Source: Nymphaea colorata (taxonomy: Eukaryota; Streptophyta; Magnoliopsida; Nymphaeales; Nymphaeaceae). Taken from it: a stretch of DNA of 64,000 nt. The stretch is from the NCBI RefSeq assembly GCF_008831285.2, contig NC_045145.1:8246802-8310801 (forward strand), given 5' to 3'. Every line of letters starts with the position of its first letter. Position 1 is the first letter of the stretch. Position numbers and translations under genes: made by a program. The notes under the pieces were generated by a model. That model had not been told where the DNA came from and searched no databases. It saw only the letters and a program-made list of their open reading frames with translations. Shown here one piece after another: positions 48,600 through 59,574 of this stretch.

Positions 48600-51500
48600 T
48601 CAATCCTAGAGAGTTCGAATCAGTTGAATCTCATCTTTATGTACCCAGTCTTAGACTTTGCAAGTTCTTGCCATGAGACAGTTTTCTACAAAAATTGCTA
48701 ATTCACCAGTCCACAGTACTGAAAGGTGATCACTATGCACCGGGTCAGGTCTCGCATGTAACCATCAAGTAGATGTAGGGGCTCCCTCCCCCTACCATTC
48801 TATTAGCCACTGCACTGAAGACTGCCCTCTTTCGCCTGTTGATTTATGCTGCATAATTCCGAAGGAAGAAATGCTGTCAGGAGAATTTGTGATGACGGTG
48901 GAGGGGGTATTTGAGTTGGAGCAGGCTAGTAACATGGTTTCAGCCTAGAAACATGACCGACTGGGTGGATCAAGCTATCTTTCTACAGTTGAAGCTTGTA
49001 GGCCACTTGGCCGATCCATTCAATGACTTTAAAAGGACTTATACTTGGGTAAAAATTTGTGTATTCTCGTTTATCTTTGTTGTACCTTCCCCTTTGGAAA
49101 ATTTTTCAAGTAAACCGAATCACCCACCTTACATTGCTTATCCCTCTCTTTTTATCCTACTATTGCTTCATGCGGTTTTAGGCAGCTGCAAGCCTATCAT
49201 TAATGATGTCAAACACTTGGTCTCAGCTGACCAACTATTTGTCTACATCGTCCCATTGATTAGTTTGTGGTTGAGAAATCTTCTTAGGTTTGGAGGAGAT
49301 CTTCCATATGCCACTTTGAAAGGATAAAGCCCTGTAACGGAATGTCAAGTTGTGTTATACGAATATTCTACCCAGGAAATGTAATATGTCCAATTGTGGG
49401 GCTGGTTTTTTGTGTAGCAGCGCTGGTAATTCTCCAAAATCCTATTAGTAACCTTTATTTCAGCATATGTTTGCATGGTAAGCAATCTGAGCTTGAGGGT
49501 GGTTCCTTGCAGCTTGAAGTAATGCTGCCAGAACTGACTAAGAAATAGAGGTTCCCCTGATTATAGATTTAGGCATTCCATGGAATTTGCCTATATTCTC
49601 TTAGACTGCTCTAGCTAGTTTCTTAGCTGTGTAAGGGTGGGATAACGGAATAAAATGGGCATACTTCGACAATGTATTAACCACAACAAGGAGGACCAAT
49701 TTGCCATTTGATTTTGGGAGTCCCTCAATAAACTCAAGAGATATGCCTTCCCAAATGCAACCTGGTATAGACATGAGTTGTATCAGGCCTGCAGACTTGA
49801 GAGTCTCATACTTTTGCCGTTGGCACATAGGGTAGGCCTTAACATACTCTTTTACAGCCCTCTTAATGCCAAGCCAATAGAACATACATCTAATTCTTTG
49901 ATATGTTCCTTCCACACCTTGGTGCCCAGCTTCCAATGTATTGTGAAATTAGAACAATAGTTAATCCACCAACTAGACTGAGGAGAAACATAAACTCTCT
50001 CTTGATAGTGGAGATAGGGAGCTCTCCAATTATAACCATAGGTGCAGAGAGAGTTAGGGCCCAATTCTCTTCTAATTTTCTGCATCTCCAGTGAGGTCTG
50101 ATCGTCGTTTTTCAGATCTTTCGAGAGCTCAACTGTGTTCTGAATGAGTGTAAACAACTTAGCTAGGGCAGGGCAATCGTCAGTCCTCTTTTCCATGCTT
50201 GGAGATAGTCCATCAGCCACATGTTTTCAGCTTCTTTCTTGTAAGGGAGTTCAATTTATTTTCCATTAGTTTGAGGACCCATTTCTGTTGGGTTGGGATG
50301 ACGACTCTTTGTTGTACACAGTAGCATAGGCTACTATGGTCAATATACACCACCAATCATGCACCCTAAAAGATAGTGTCACCATTTCAGAACAACTAAT
50401 ACCAATGCAATGGGCTTCCGCTCATAAACTGATTTTCCTTTGAAATTGGTCCTCATTATTTTGCTGAACTAAGCTATCGGGTGTTTGTCTTGGGTTAGCA
50501 CTGCTCCTACCCCAAGATCTGATGCATCAGTCTCCACTATAAAGGGCTTGCTGAAATTTGGCAAAACTAACACTGGTGCCTTGGTTATTGCCTCTTTCAA
50601 ACTGCTCAAAGGATCCCAATCTGACTTCATTCCATTCCCACTTGTTTTTCTTAATTATATTAGTCAAAGGTGCGCCTATTGTTTTGAAGTCCTTCATAAA
50701 TCTTTTGTAGTACCCAGCCAATCCAAGAAAGGTTGTTATTCTTTCACGTGGTTGCCACTTCTTAATGATAGCTACCTTGTCATCCTCCATGTGCATTTCT
50801 TTGCTAGTAATTGTATGTGCCAAGTATGTGACTTGATTCATGTCAAACGAGCATTTGGAAGCCTTGGCGTAAAGTCAGTGGAGTCTCAATATCTACAGTA
50901 TGCTTCTCACATGTTCTTGACACAATTCTTCATCATTGTTGCATACAAGTATATCATAACAAAATAGCAAACATACTTGTGCAAATGTGGAATATTTGGT
51001 TCATTAAGGCCTAAAAAGTGGTGAGATCATTGGTAAGGCCAAAAGGCATTACCCTAAACTCATAGTGACCCTCATGGGTCTGAATTGTTGTCCTGGGGCC
51101 GTTTTTAGATTCCATCCTAATTTGATGATACCATGCCTGTAGGTCTAATTTAGTGAAAGACCGTTGCACCAAACAACTCATCCAATAGTTCCTCGACAAT
51201 AGGAATTATTATCGTTATCGCATTCAATGCTAGTAGTCTACACAGCAAGTTTTTTTTTCAGTCTTTCTCTCTTTGGCAAGTTTTTTTTTTTTGCTGCCCC
51301 CCTTCACCTTGGAACTTCATAGTCATATTTTCAAAGTCCCATTCCACTTTTCTCAACTTCCTTAACCACTGGATTCCTAGCACCAAGTCTGCAGCCTCCC
51401 ATTGCTGAAGGATACAAATCTATCTGGAAACGGTAACCTTGTATTTCTACTTCCTCATTAGGGCATCTCCCTTGGCAGGACAGCAAGCTGTTGTCGCCCA

Positions 51501-52950
51501 TTGACACCCGAAATTCTGGCTGCTTCAGCACCCAACACCCGCAATTCAATTCAATACAAAACTATGTGCAGACCTTGTATCCACTAGTATACTAAGTTTT
51601 CATCCCTTAAGCCTTTCCTCTAAGCGCATCAGTTGGAGTCCACAACTCCCTGTTAAGGCATGAAACAAAATCTTCCCCTGTTTGTTCTTTGTCTTTTCTC
51701 TAGTTTCCTGTTTCCACTTCTTAGATTGCTACACCTTCCTCTTCCCCTACTAAATACATGTACAATTTCTTAGACGCGTGGCCAGGTGCCCCTTTTGGAA
51801 GCACAAACCCTTCTTCCTTCCGTCTTGAATTTGCTATGGACTGAGATGCTTCACCAACACCCCTCGACTGTCCTTCGTATATCTGTTTACGGGAGGTAGT
51901 CTCTGGCCTCTTTTAAAGTTGTCGGTGTCTTCAATTGAGTCGTTTTGCTAATTCCCCATTCACGTGTCACCCTTACCCATCGTTTGGATTTTTCCTCTGC
52001 CACTCTTAAGTCTTGACGTTTAAAGTTAGCAACAAGCTGCTCTAATTGGCCAACCCTGCTAATTTCTTCAAACTCTGCCTGATACGTAACCACATTTCCC
52101 TTCTGCCATATTTTAGAGAGTTCGACATTATAGTCGAGGTAGGTAGATGGATCAAATCGTGTGTTCAATGCCTCTACAAAAAATCACCAATATGGTTTTT
52201 CCTTGTGGTTACCCCCTCTAAATGAATCGCTGTTATTCCTACCCTCTAATCTGCTGAACATTTTGGCAATAGAAAAATTGCTCAGCCTTGACTACCCAAC
52301 TCATCGGGTCCTCCCCAAAAAACCTTGAAAAATCTACTCTCGATTGATAAGTTCCCTCCCTCCTCGACGCACCTTTTGCTTTTTAAGGAGCTTACCTATA
52401 TTTCCGACAAGAGATGCCATGGGTGGAGTGCGCTGATTATGAGTCTCTGATACGAAAACTCCCACACACTACTCATCCCCCTCGAACTTAGGGTTAGTCT
52501 TCAAACAACTTCATTAATCTAATAAAAGTTTGGAGTTAAACAGCCCCACAGTAATAAAAGTTAATCAATATGAATCAAGTCAGGTCTGACATGTGACCAT
52601 CAAGACCGAGTCAGATCCACTAGTTATTACTTACCCTGAGCTAATTACAAGTATGCCATTTACGACTATCACGATGCATCCAGTTTTCCTCCGTTTACTG
52701 ATCAAATCTGCTTAGTTTTTTAGTGTAACCAAGCCAAATACTTACGCCATACAACTTTGATAACAAGGCCTACATCAGCTCCGCCCATTGCTCCATACTG
52801 CTTGATTTCAATACAGGTCTTCTCTAGTTAGTTCCAGATCATATCTCCATACAGTTTGGCTCCCGTACAGGTCTTCTCTAAGTTTTTTCTAAGTCAGTGC
52901 AACCAAGCGAAGGGAGAGACGAGGCAGCAAAATCAGTAACTAAAACAAGA
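48600..52950 (-). mobile_element. Decayed Ty3/gypsy retrotransposon
   Basis: Gag-pol fragments on the minus strand in normal order from about 52420 to 48930. Next to the gag start, on the minus strand, is TTTTCGTATCAGAGACTC (about 52441-52458). It resembles the TGGTATCAGAG primer-binding site for initiator tRNA-Met with small changes. The 5' LTR should lie to the right of this. A stretch at about 52560-52610 (CCACAGTA...GTCAGGTCTGACATGTGACC) recurs, diverged, at about 48713-48767, as expected for a 3' LTR copy. LTR limits cannot be set by eye, so the outer coordinates are approximate. Confidence 0.7.
48930..52420 (-). pseudogene. Ty3/gypsy gag-pol remnant
   Basis: In coding order on the minus strand. 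Gag: an FFGEDPMSWVVKAEQFF block near 52280-52330, then ELSKIWQKGNVVTYQAEFEEIS at 51887-52168. A protease-region scrap is at 51331-51549. Reverse transcriptase: [16 protein letters not shown] and VMPFGLTN at 51011-51199, a damaged catalytic Asp pair near 50960, and FLGLAGYYKRFMKDF at 50527-50841. RNase [15 protein letters not shown] near 50490. Integrase: HQGVEGTYQRI zinc-binding start and a PMCQR block at 49601-49936. The C-terminal YGPFKVIEWIGQVAYKL and HPVGHVSRLK lie at about 48950-49040. Stops and frameshifts are frequent, so it is dead. At about 3.5 kb it is shorter than an intact gypsy polyprotein. Confidence 0.85.
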
Positions 52951-52979
52951 TAGGAATCATAACGACAATGCGTATTCTA

Positions 52980-53853
52980 TTAAGCGCTAGATGAACGTGA
53001 CTCTGCCGCACAAATTTCAGAGTCCAATACAGAAATAAGTTCTTCGCTGACATGCTTTGCTACTGAAATCATGTCAAGAATAACACTTGGGTCCAGTCCT
53101 GCACCACCCCTTTTGGTAAATCCACATATCTGACCATGCCTATTCACAGAAACTGAAACTGCTGAGCTCATTTGAGACTCTTCTTCTGAAGTTGCATCAA
53201 CAATATAGTGTCTTCCAACCTATACAATGACAAAGCAAAGTTAGCTTCCACAATTAAAACTAAAAAATGAATGGGAAACAAAAAAAACTACATTCACCTT
53301 CGTAAGTGTTATGATCACGGGAACACCGGATGTATCTAAACCTGAGAAGTTCTCATCACTGATGTCAACCTCTGGTTGGTCATCAGTTGAAGCATCATAA
53401 GTAACTTCAACCTTGGGGATGCCAGTATTGCTCAAGGCAGCCTGATAAGTAAGAAGTGATTACAAACTTTAGCATGGCTTTCCTTTGCGAATCGAGTCAC
53501 AGATAACAACAAAATACCACCAAACATTTTAAGGGTTTATCTACGGAAAAGGGCATAAAGAGTAAAAATAGAAATTAGTTTTACTCCACAAATAGCTGCA
53601 TTCTGAATAGTTAAGGATGAGTAGTTAACATTCTTCAAAACATAATCTTGAAGAGGATTAATGCAGTAGTATGTTAAAACAAGAAAAATAAATGCGTATG
53701 CATTGAAATACCCCTAACAAAAAGTTACCTTCACAGCTGCACCCAATGCATCTAGTAGGTCTCCATCCGAGCTGACCACAAGCCCATCAATATACAGGTC
53801 CCAACATATCTTTCCATCTAAAACTTTCAGAGCAGAGAGATCAATACCAGCAC
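52980..53853 (-). CDS. RRP42: Exosome component RRP42 (EXOSC7), 3' three exons
   Basis: An RNase PH-like ring subunit of the RNA exosome, which degrades and trims RNA 3'-to-5' in nucleus and cytosol. In plants and animals this subunit is structural. Exons in order: 53729-53853, 53298-53441, and 53219 to the TAA at 52980. All junctions have AG acceptors and GT donors, and phases agree (first exon enters in phase 1, the later two in phase 0). They encode about 168 residues: GAGIDLSALK, then CWDLYIDGLVVSSDGDLLDALGA, then IPKVEV, DISDENF and GVPVIITLTK, then VGRHYIVDA, MSSAVSVSVN and GGAGLDPSVILDMISVAKHV. These closely match the C-terminal half of plant RRP42 (about 290-300 residues in full). The preceding exons, including GRGGEE and the start, were not found up to 64 kb. 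Reading is uninterrupted, so the gene is probably live with a large transposon-filled intron, but a truncated copy is possible. Confidence 0.85.
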
Positions 53854-55411
53854 CTGACATAAGCAATGAACATTCAGAACATAGCAGAACCAGATTATAT
53901 CCATACATGTATGGAGTAGTTCCTCCTCAAGTAAACAGATCAGAGGAACTTGGGTGGCTAAATGCCAGAATGACCTATTGAAGTTAGATAACAAGGACAA
54001 TAAAAATAGTTACCAAAACATCACATTGCCAGATTACAGGACCAATACAAACAGTCGAATGCAAACAAGGCCAGTTTAAGAGATCCATACACCTTAACAG
54101 GTGGATCACCTTGACAGGAGCTGCCCATCCAAGCTAGCCAAGAAAAAAAAAAAGAAACTTAAAAAGTAATACATTAAAAATGTGAACCAAATGTCTATCA
54201 AAAAGCCTAGTTAGTTTATGGAAACCAGTTTTTAATTGAAACAGACCAAGCACATTTGATCCAACTTATGTAACATCAAGATATGAATGAACTTCATCAC
54301 AACCTTTGTCACATGGGTACACATGAACACAGGCTTGGTGCAATTTTAAGAAATTTGGACGAAACAACACAATACATATAAAAATTAAATAGGTGAATCC
54401 GGCATAAATATGAGGCCTATGTGCAGAAGATTTTGTAAGGGGATAAAAACATTTACCTAAACTGTTCGGGTTCGGGTTCACAAAATTGAATTTATTTAAT
54501 GCAAAACATATTCTTTTTCATTTGAACATGTTCGGACAAGTAGAATCCATATATGTGGTTACTGGTTAGATGAACATCAGACAACATGTTAAACAGCAGA
54601 TTTCTGGATGGCAAGATATAAAGACTTCAGATGTATACAAGATTGTCGACTAATAGTCAATATGGACATGAACAATATGTCATGATGAATTGATGACATT
54701 AACATTTATAAAATTTAAAGAAATAAAAGGAAAATATAACTGATCAAAACCACAGGTATACTAAGAAATTTGAAAGGTTTAAAAAGATCAGTCACCAGAC
54801 CACAATGACATATATCAGAAATATTTTCAAAATATCATGTTTTTATCACTAAGAAAACAACATTATCGGTAAAATTCCCATGCATTTTCAAAATGTCACT
54901 GATGAGAATCATGAGATAATGTCATTATGTTTTCCCTTTTAAAACAAATAGTTTATCTGTAGTTTCAAGTTTATATTTTTCTTTTTTCTCTTTCTTTTAC
55001 AGCTTTAAAAAATATTTCATTTTTTTTATATTTTCATACGAAAATTAGTTAAAACTCAAGATATCATACCTTTTTATTGTTCATTAATTTTATGACTTCC
55101 CAAGATTTTTCCCAAGAAACAAATTCTAAAACAAAAAACTCTTTGGCTATGGATTAGCTAAAAACTTAAAATTGACCAAGTTTAAGGTTGGAAAGGAAAA
55201 GTCATCAGTGTCCATCCATCACATTAGACACAACTTTGACATGCCTGTGACATGAACAAAAGCACACCACACTTGCACCATTGTCAATGGGTGTTGGACA
55301 ATATGCATCACGTCATTTATTCCTATACTCCAATAGCTATTGACAGAAATATGTTTTGTTCCTTTTCCAAAGAGAACCCTTATGTTGTAGAAGGCATGGA
55401 TAGAACCCTTA
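53854..55411. other. Probable RRP42 intron, no exon seen
   Basis: It begins right after the splice acceptor of the 53729-53853 exon. It was searched on the minus strand for the preceding RRP42 segment (the GRGGEEL-type and LQRCLLGGKSG-type blocks) without success. AT-rich, with no other gene recognised. Confidence 0.5.
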
Positions 55412-58400
55412 TGTCACAAAAAACGCCGTTTTTTTTTTAAAAAAACGCGTATTATACACCAAAAACGTCTCTACCGTATAAAACGAGAATAAGACGCGTT
55501 TTTTAAAAAAAAAACGTTCAAAAATAAGACGCGTATAAAATGCGTATTATACGCGTCTTCCGCGTTTTTTTGAAGACGCGAAGTGAGTTTTTAAAAAAAA
55601 AAGGCACGTGCAGAATTTTTATAAAGAATTTGGTTTTTTTTAACTTGGACGCCCTTTTTAATGGCAAAAACGTCTTTTTAGAGGAAAAGAGGGCTTAGGT
55701 TATCCTTCGTCTCCTTCGTTCTCACTTCTCAGTTCTCATCCGAGTGATTCTCATCCAAGTCAAGGCTGAAGAGGTGAAGAAGAGGGCATTGTGAAGAGGG
55801 GAGGGACTGTGGCAGCAACTCATTCTCACAAGGTAGTGTCCCTTTCTTTCCGTCTCTTTCGTGCCTACTCTCACTCTTCTTTTTGTCGTCTTTGTTCCTC
55901 CCTATCTCTGCTTGTTCTCTCATCTCTAGTGCCCCTCCACCTGCTTGCCATCTTGCTCTGCTCACCCCTTCACCTCTTGCTGCTCCACCTCCTAAAGTCT
56001 CTACTCGCCACTCCACCGCCCTCCTCCATCTGCTGCCCATCCCTTTCCACCGCCTTCCTCCACCTGCTTGCATGCCTCTCTGCACACCCTCTCTATTTGT
56101 CTCGCGCATCATGGCAAGAGATGTGAATTATGAACATCTGCTGATTTATCACAGTTCAACTTCAACTTATTGAAGGCTTGGTAGTGTGTGGTAAACTAGC
56201 TGCTGATTTAGTGCTTTGACTGATGTTTATTTTATTTCTTTTCCTCCTCTTTGCAATGGAGCTTTTGCATCAGATCCAGCTTGTCCATGTCCATCAGATT
56301 TCAATTTTTTTCCATGTGGCATAGTTTGTTTCCTAGATGCAGAAGTATATAGCATATTGAAGTATGAGAATTTGTTAATTGACTTTAGCTGAATCAAGAT
56401 GTCATACGGAGGAATTAAAAGATAAAATATCAGAGTTTTGTGGGTATGCTTGCTAATTGCTTGGTGGTGTTTATATGGTGTTTTTTTCATATACTTTTAT
56501 TCGTTATCTTTCATGCTCATTTGGTTTGTTTAGGCCTAGGGTTTATAACTTATAATTTATATGTCCTGTGGCTTGAAGCCTTGAAGGCTTGAACTAACTT
56601 ACTAAGTTAACTTGTTGAATGGTTTTAGGTGGTGGTGTTTAATTTTTAATCATGCCTAAAGGAAAAGACATATTCTGGCAACATGCAGAATTAAATGAAG
56701 AAGGAAAATTGATTTGCAAGTTCTGTGGAGAACAATATGCAGGGGGAACCACTCGGTATCATTTATCAGGCCTTCCATGTCATGACGTTGCTATATGTCA
56801 TCATGTGCCAGAAAATATTAGACAAATGGCACTAAAAGCTTTGGAAGGTATTAACGAGAGGCCTAAGAAAAAGGGAAAAATGCAAAGCTACCTAGTAAGT
56901 TCAAGTGGAAGTGGAGCATATGTAGGTTCTTCTGGTTCAGCTTCAAACTCATTGACTAAAGAAAGAGGACAACATAAGACAATTTCAAACATGTTCAAAA
57001 AACAAGAAAAGGATAATATTGATAGGCTCCTCTTTAAAGCTATATGGCTATGAACAATCTACCATTCAATTTACTTCGATCGAACGATTTCAAGAATTTT
57101 GTTGTTGTTGTTTCACAACATGGCCCAGGATACTTACCACCAAGTAGTGAAACAGTGAGAAGAAAGCAACTAGATGACGCAAGGAAAGAGGTTGAAGCAT
57201 ATATCAAAGAAACAAAATCTACATGGGCACAATATGGATGTACTATTATGTTAGATATTTGGAATGATACAATTAGAAGCCGATCATACATAAATTTGTC
57301 GGTAAGTTGTCCAACAGGTACAATATTTTGGAAAGCAAAACATATAGAAAAGGTTCCTAAAAATGCAGAACTTATAACTGAATTTTTATCTTCAGCTATT
57401 GAAGAAATAGGGCCAGAAAATGTTATACAGATTGTGACAGACAATGGAAGCAATTACAAAAAAGCAAAACTTATCCTTGAAAAAAGGTATTCAAATATTT
57501 TTACTACATCATGTGCTGCTCATTGCATTGATTTAATGCTTGAAGATATTGATACTTTGGGAAATGTAACATCTATCATGACAAAAGCTAGACAAATTGT
57601 CAAATTCATATACAATAAGCAACAAGCTTTTGATATAATGAGAAATTACACAAAAGGAAATGAGTTGAAAAGGCCGGGTGCAACAAGGTTTGCCTCTCAT
57701 TTCATTTGTTTACATTCTATATTAAAACAAGAAGAAAATTTGAGGTTCATGGTTGCCTCCAATGATTGGAGAGGAGTAGAAGAAGTGGAAAAAGATCATG
57801 CAAGAGATATTACATATCTTATTCAAAATGAAGATTTTTGGAATATGGGAAAAGAAATAATCATGTTTGTTGAACCATTAGTGAAAGTATTGAAAATGGA
57901 AGATGGAGAAGAAGCGACTATGGGATATTTGTATGAGGCACTTGATAGAGCTAGAGAAGCTATAAAGTCTGCAAGTAAGGACAACAAGGAAAAATATATG
58001 CCATATTGGAAAATAATTGATAGGAGATGGACCCGTAACTTGCACAATCCAGTACATGCAGCAGCTGCTTTTTTAAATCCTCATTGATTTTGGAATAAAA
58101 TGGTCAAAATGGATGAAGAAGTTCTTGACGGTTTGGACATAGTGACAAAACAGCTTGTTCCTCTTGAAAATTATTCTGAAATAGCTAATGAGTTGGTCAA
58201 ATATCATAATAAAGATCCTACATTGTTTCGCGACGGATTAGCCATGAGAGTTATTCATACTACACATCCACATAAGTGTCTCATTTTACTTGTTTTTCTA
58301 TTATGCAATCAATATTCATTATTGGTAATGCACTTCTTCTTTTAAATTTTGTTTTGTTTTCTAATTATATTAGGGATTTGGTGGGAGATGTTTGGTTCTT

Positions 58401-59112
58401 CTGTTCCTATGCTTGAAAGTGAAGCAATCAAAATTTTAAGTCAACCATGCAGCGCATCAGCCTGTGAAAGAAATTGGAGTGCATTTGATGCTGCTAACAC
58501 GAAGAAAAGAAACAATCTTGCACCATCAAGATTAACAGATTTGGTCTTTGTTAGAATGAATATGCGTTTGCAAAGCATGGCTCCAGAATTGAAGAAGACC
58601 AATGCAAATCCTATCTACATTGAACATGTGAACCCATTTAATGAAGAAGAAAATTTAAATACTGAGATAGCGAACTTGTCTTCAGATTCAGAAGAGGAAA
58701 ATATTGATGACAGTGAAAGACAAAGAACTTCAAGTTCAAGGCGTACAAGAAATGAAGAAGATGACTCCACTTCTTGGGAGGACGACTAGGACATGTTTTT
58801 TTTATACTTTCCAAGTGAAAATGACTTCATTTGTGTTGTAAAGCCATGAAGGCTAAAAACTTTTGTTAGTTATGTATTTGTCAGACTGTTAGTTTTCATT
58901 ATCTAATTTTAGTTTGCTGCTTATCTAGTCATTTTTCAATGTTTTTATTTAATTTCTCATTTACTTTCTTTTTATATAATTATCAGGATTATTTATTTAT
59001 TTATTTAAAATTTGCCGTCTTTTTCCCGTTTTATTCCCGAGATATATAACTTTGCCGTATTATACCCTTTGTTTTCCTCGCCGTATTATACTCATATACG
59101 TTTTTTGTGACA
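55412..59112 (+). mobile_element. Nearly complete BED/hAT transposon, 3.7 kb
   Basis: Perfect 14-bp terminal inverted repeats: TGTCACAAAAAACG at 55412-55425 and CGTTTTTTGTGACA at 59099-59112. Subterminal CGTATTATAC occurs twice on the left (within 55447-55457 and 55542-55552) and twice on the right (59056-59065 and 59082-59091). The left end is also dense in ACGCGT/GACGCG. The flanking 8-mers AACCCTTA and ATGGTTTA match at only four positions, so the target duplication is worn or absent. One transposase gene in the same orientation fills the interior, with a 5' leader that may be spliced (donor GT at 55833, acceptor AG at 56627-56628). It lies in what should be an RRP42 intron, on the opposite strand. 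Confidence 0.85.
56652..58789 (+). pseudogene. hAT transposase with BED, DUF659 and dimerisation domains
   Basis: Start ATG at 56652. Exon 1 opens with a BED zinc finger (C22, C25, H37 and C43/H44 in ICKFCGEQYAGG and YHLSGLPCHD). A frameshift near 57044-57053 moves reading to the 57044 frame: NNLPFNLLRSNDF, then the DUF659 part (GCTIMLDIWNDTIRSRSYIN, VTDNGSNYKKA), then CAAHCIDLMLEDI and GATRFASHF. An in-frame TGA at 58085 interrupts it. The frame runs on through 58100, and an intron at about 58278-58373 (GT-AG, 96 bases) restores frame into WWEMFG. The C-terminal dimerisation block follows (SEAIKILSQPCSASACERNW, then AFD and NNLAPSRLTDLVFVRMN), ending TAG after an acidic tail at 58789. Two lesions, so probably recently inactivated. 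Confidence 0.88.
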
Positions 59113-59120
59113 ATGGTTTA

Positions 59121-59570
59121 GACTATAAAGCATGTACATGTATCAACAAATACAAACAGCTACAGCCCACACTCACACCTGGGTTCACTCAGGTGCAGCT
59201 CCAATATGGCACATCCGTGTAATGCAAACACAAATATGATATATATAGGAATACTATATCCTATCTTTCAGTTTCTTTGAATTCACTTACAGTTTGCTCA
59301 GGAAACCTTACACGTTAGCACAAAAAATGCATCCAGTCCCCTTAAGCATTTGTGTTGGATTACAAGGAAGACATATTTTTGGTAGAATTCAAGTCTATAA
59401 CAGAAAGAGTCAAGTGAGAAGACTAAAGATATCCAATCCGTTTGACAGGTGAGATTGATGCCATTTTATACAAAAAATGGACTCATTAGTCTTAGGAACC
59501 ACAATATCTGCAATTTGCATTACTAATTCTGTTTTATAAAAGTAAGTGCAAGCTTCTGGATCCTTTCTTA
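59121..59570. other. Unassigned stretch right of the hAT element
   Basis: Continues the flank interrupted at 55411. A minus-strand open frame (59410-59706) shows no domain, and no RRP42 exon is recognisable. Confidence 0.4.
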
Positions 59571-59574
59571 TATA

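Noticed and set aside
48911-49327. 138-codon plus-strand frame
   Set aside because: It is the antisense of the gypsy integrase C-terminal region, which reads as known motifs on the minus strand.
50485-50967. 160-codon plus-strand frame
   Set aside because: Antisense of the gypsy reverse transcriptase and RNase H region.
55729-56173. Overlapping open frames on both strands in the hAT leader
   Set aside because: CT-rich leader sequence between the hAT left end and the transposase start; composition artefact without a domain.
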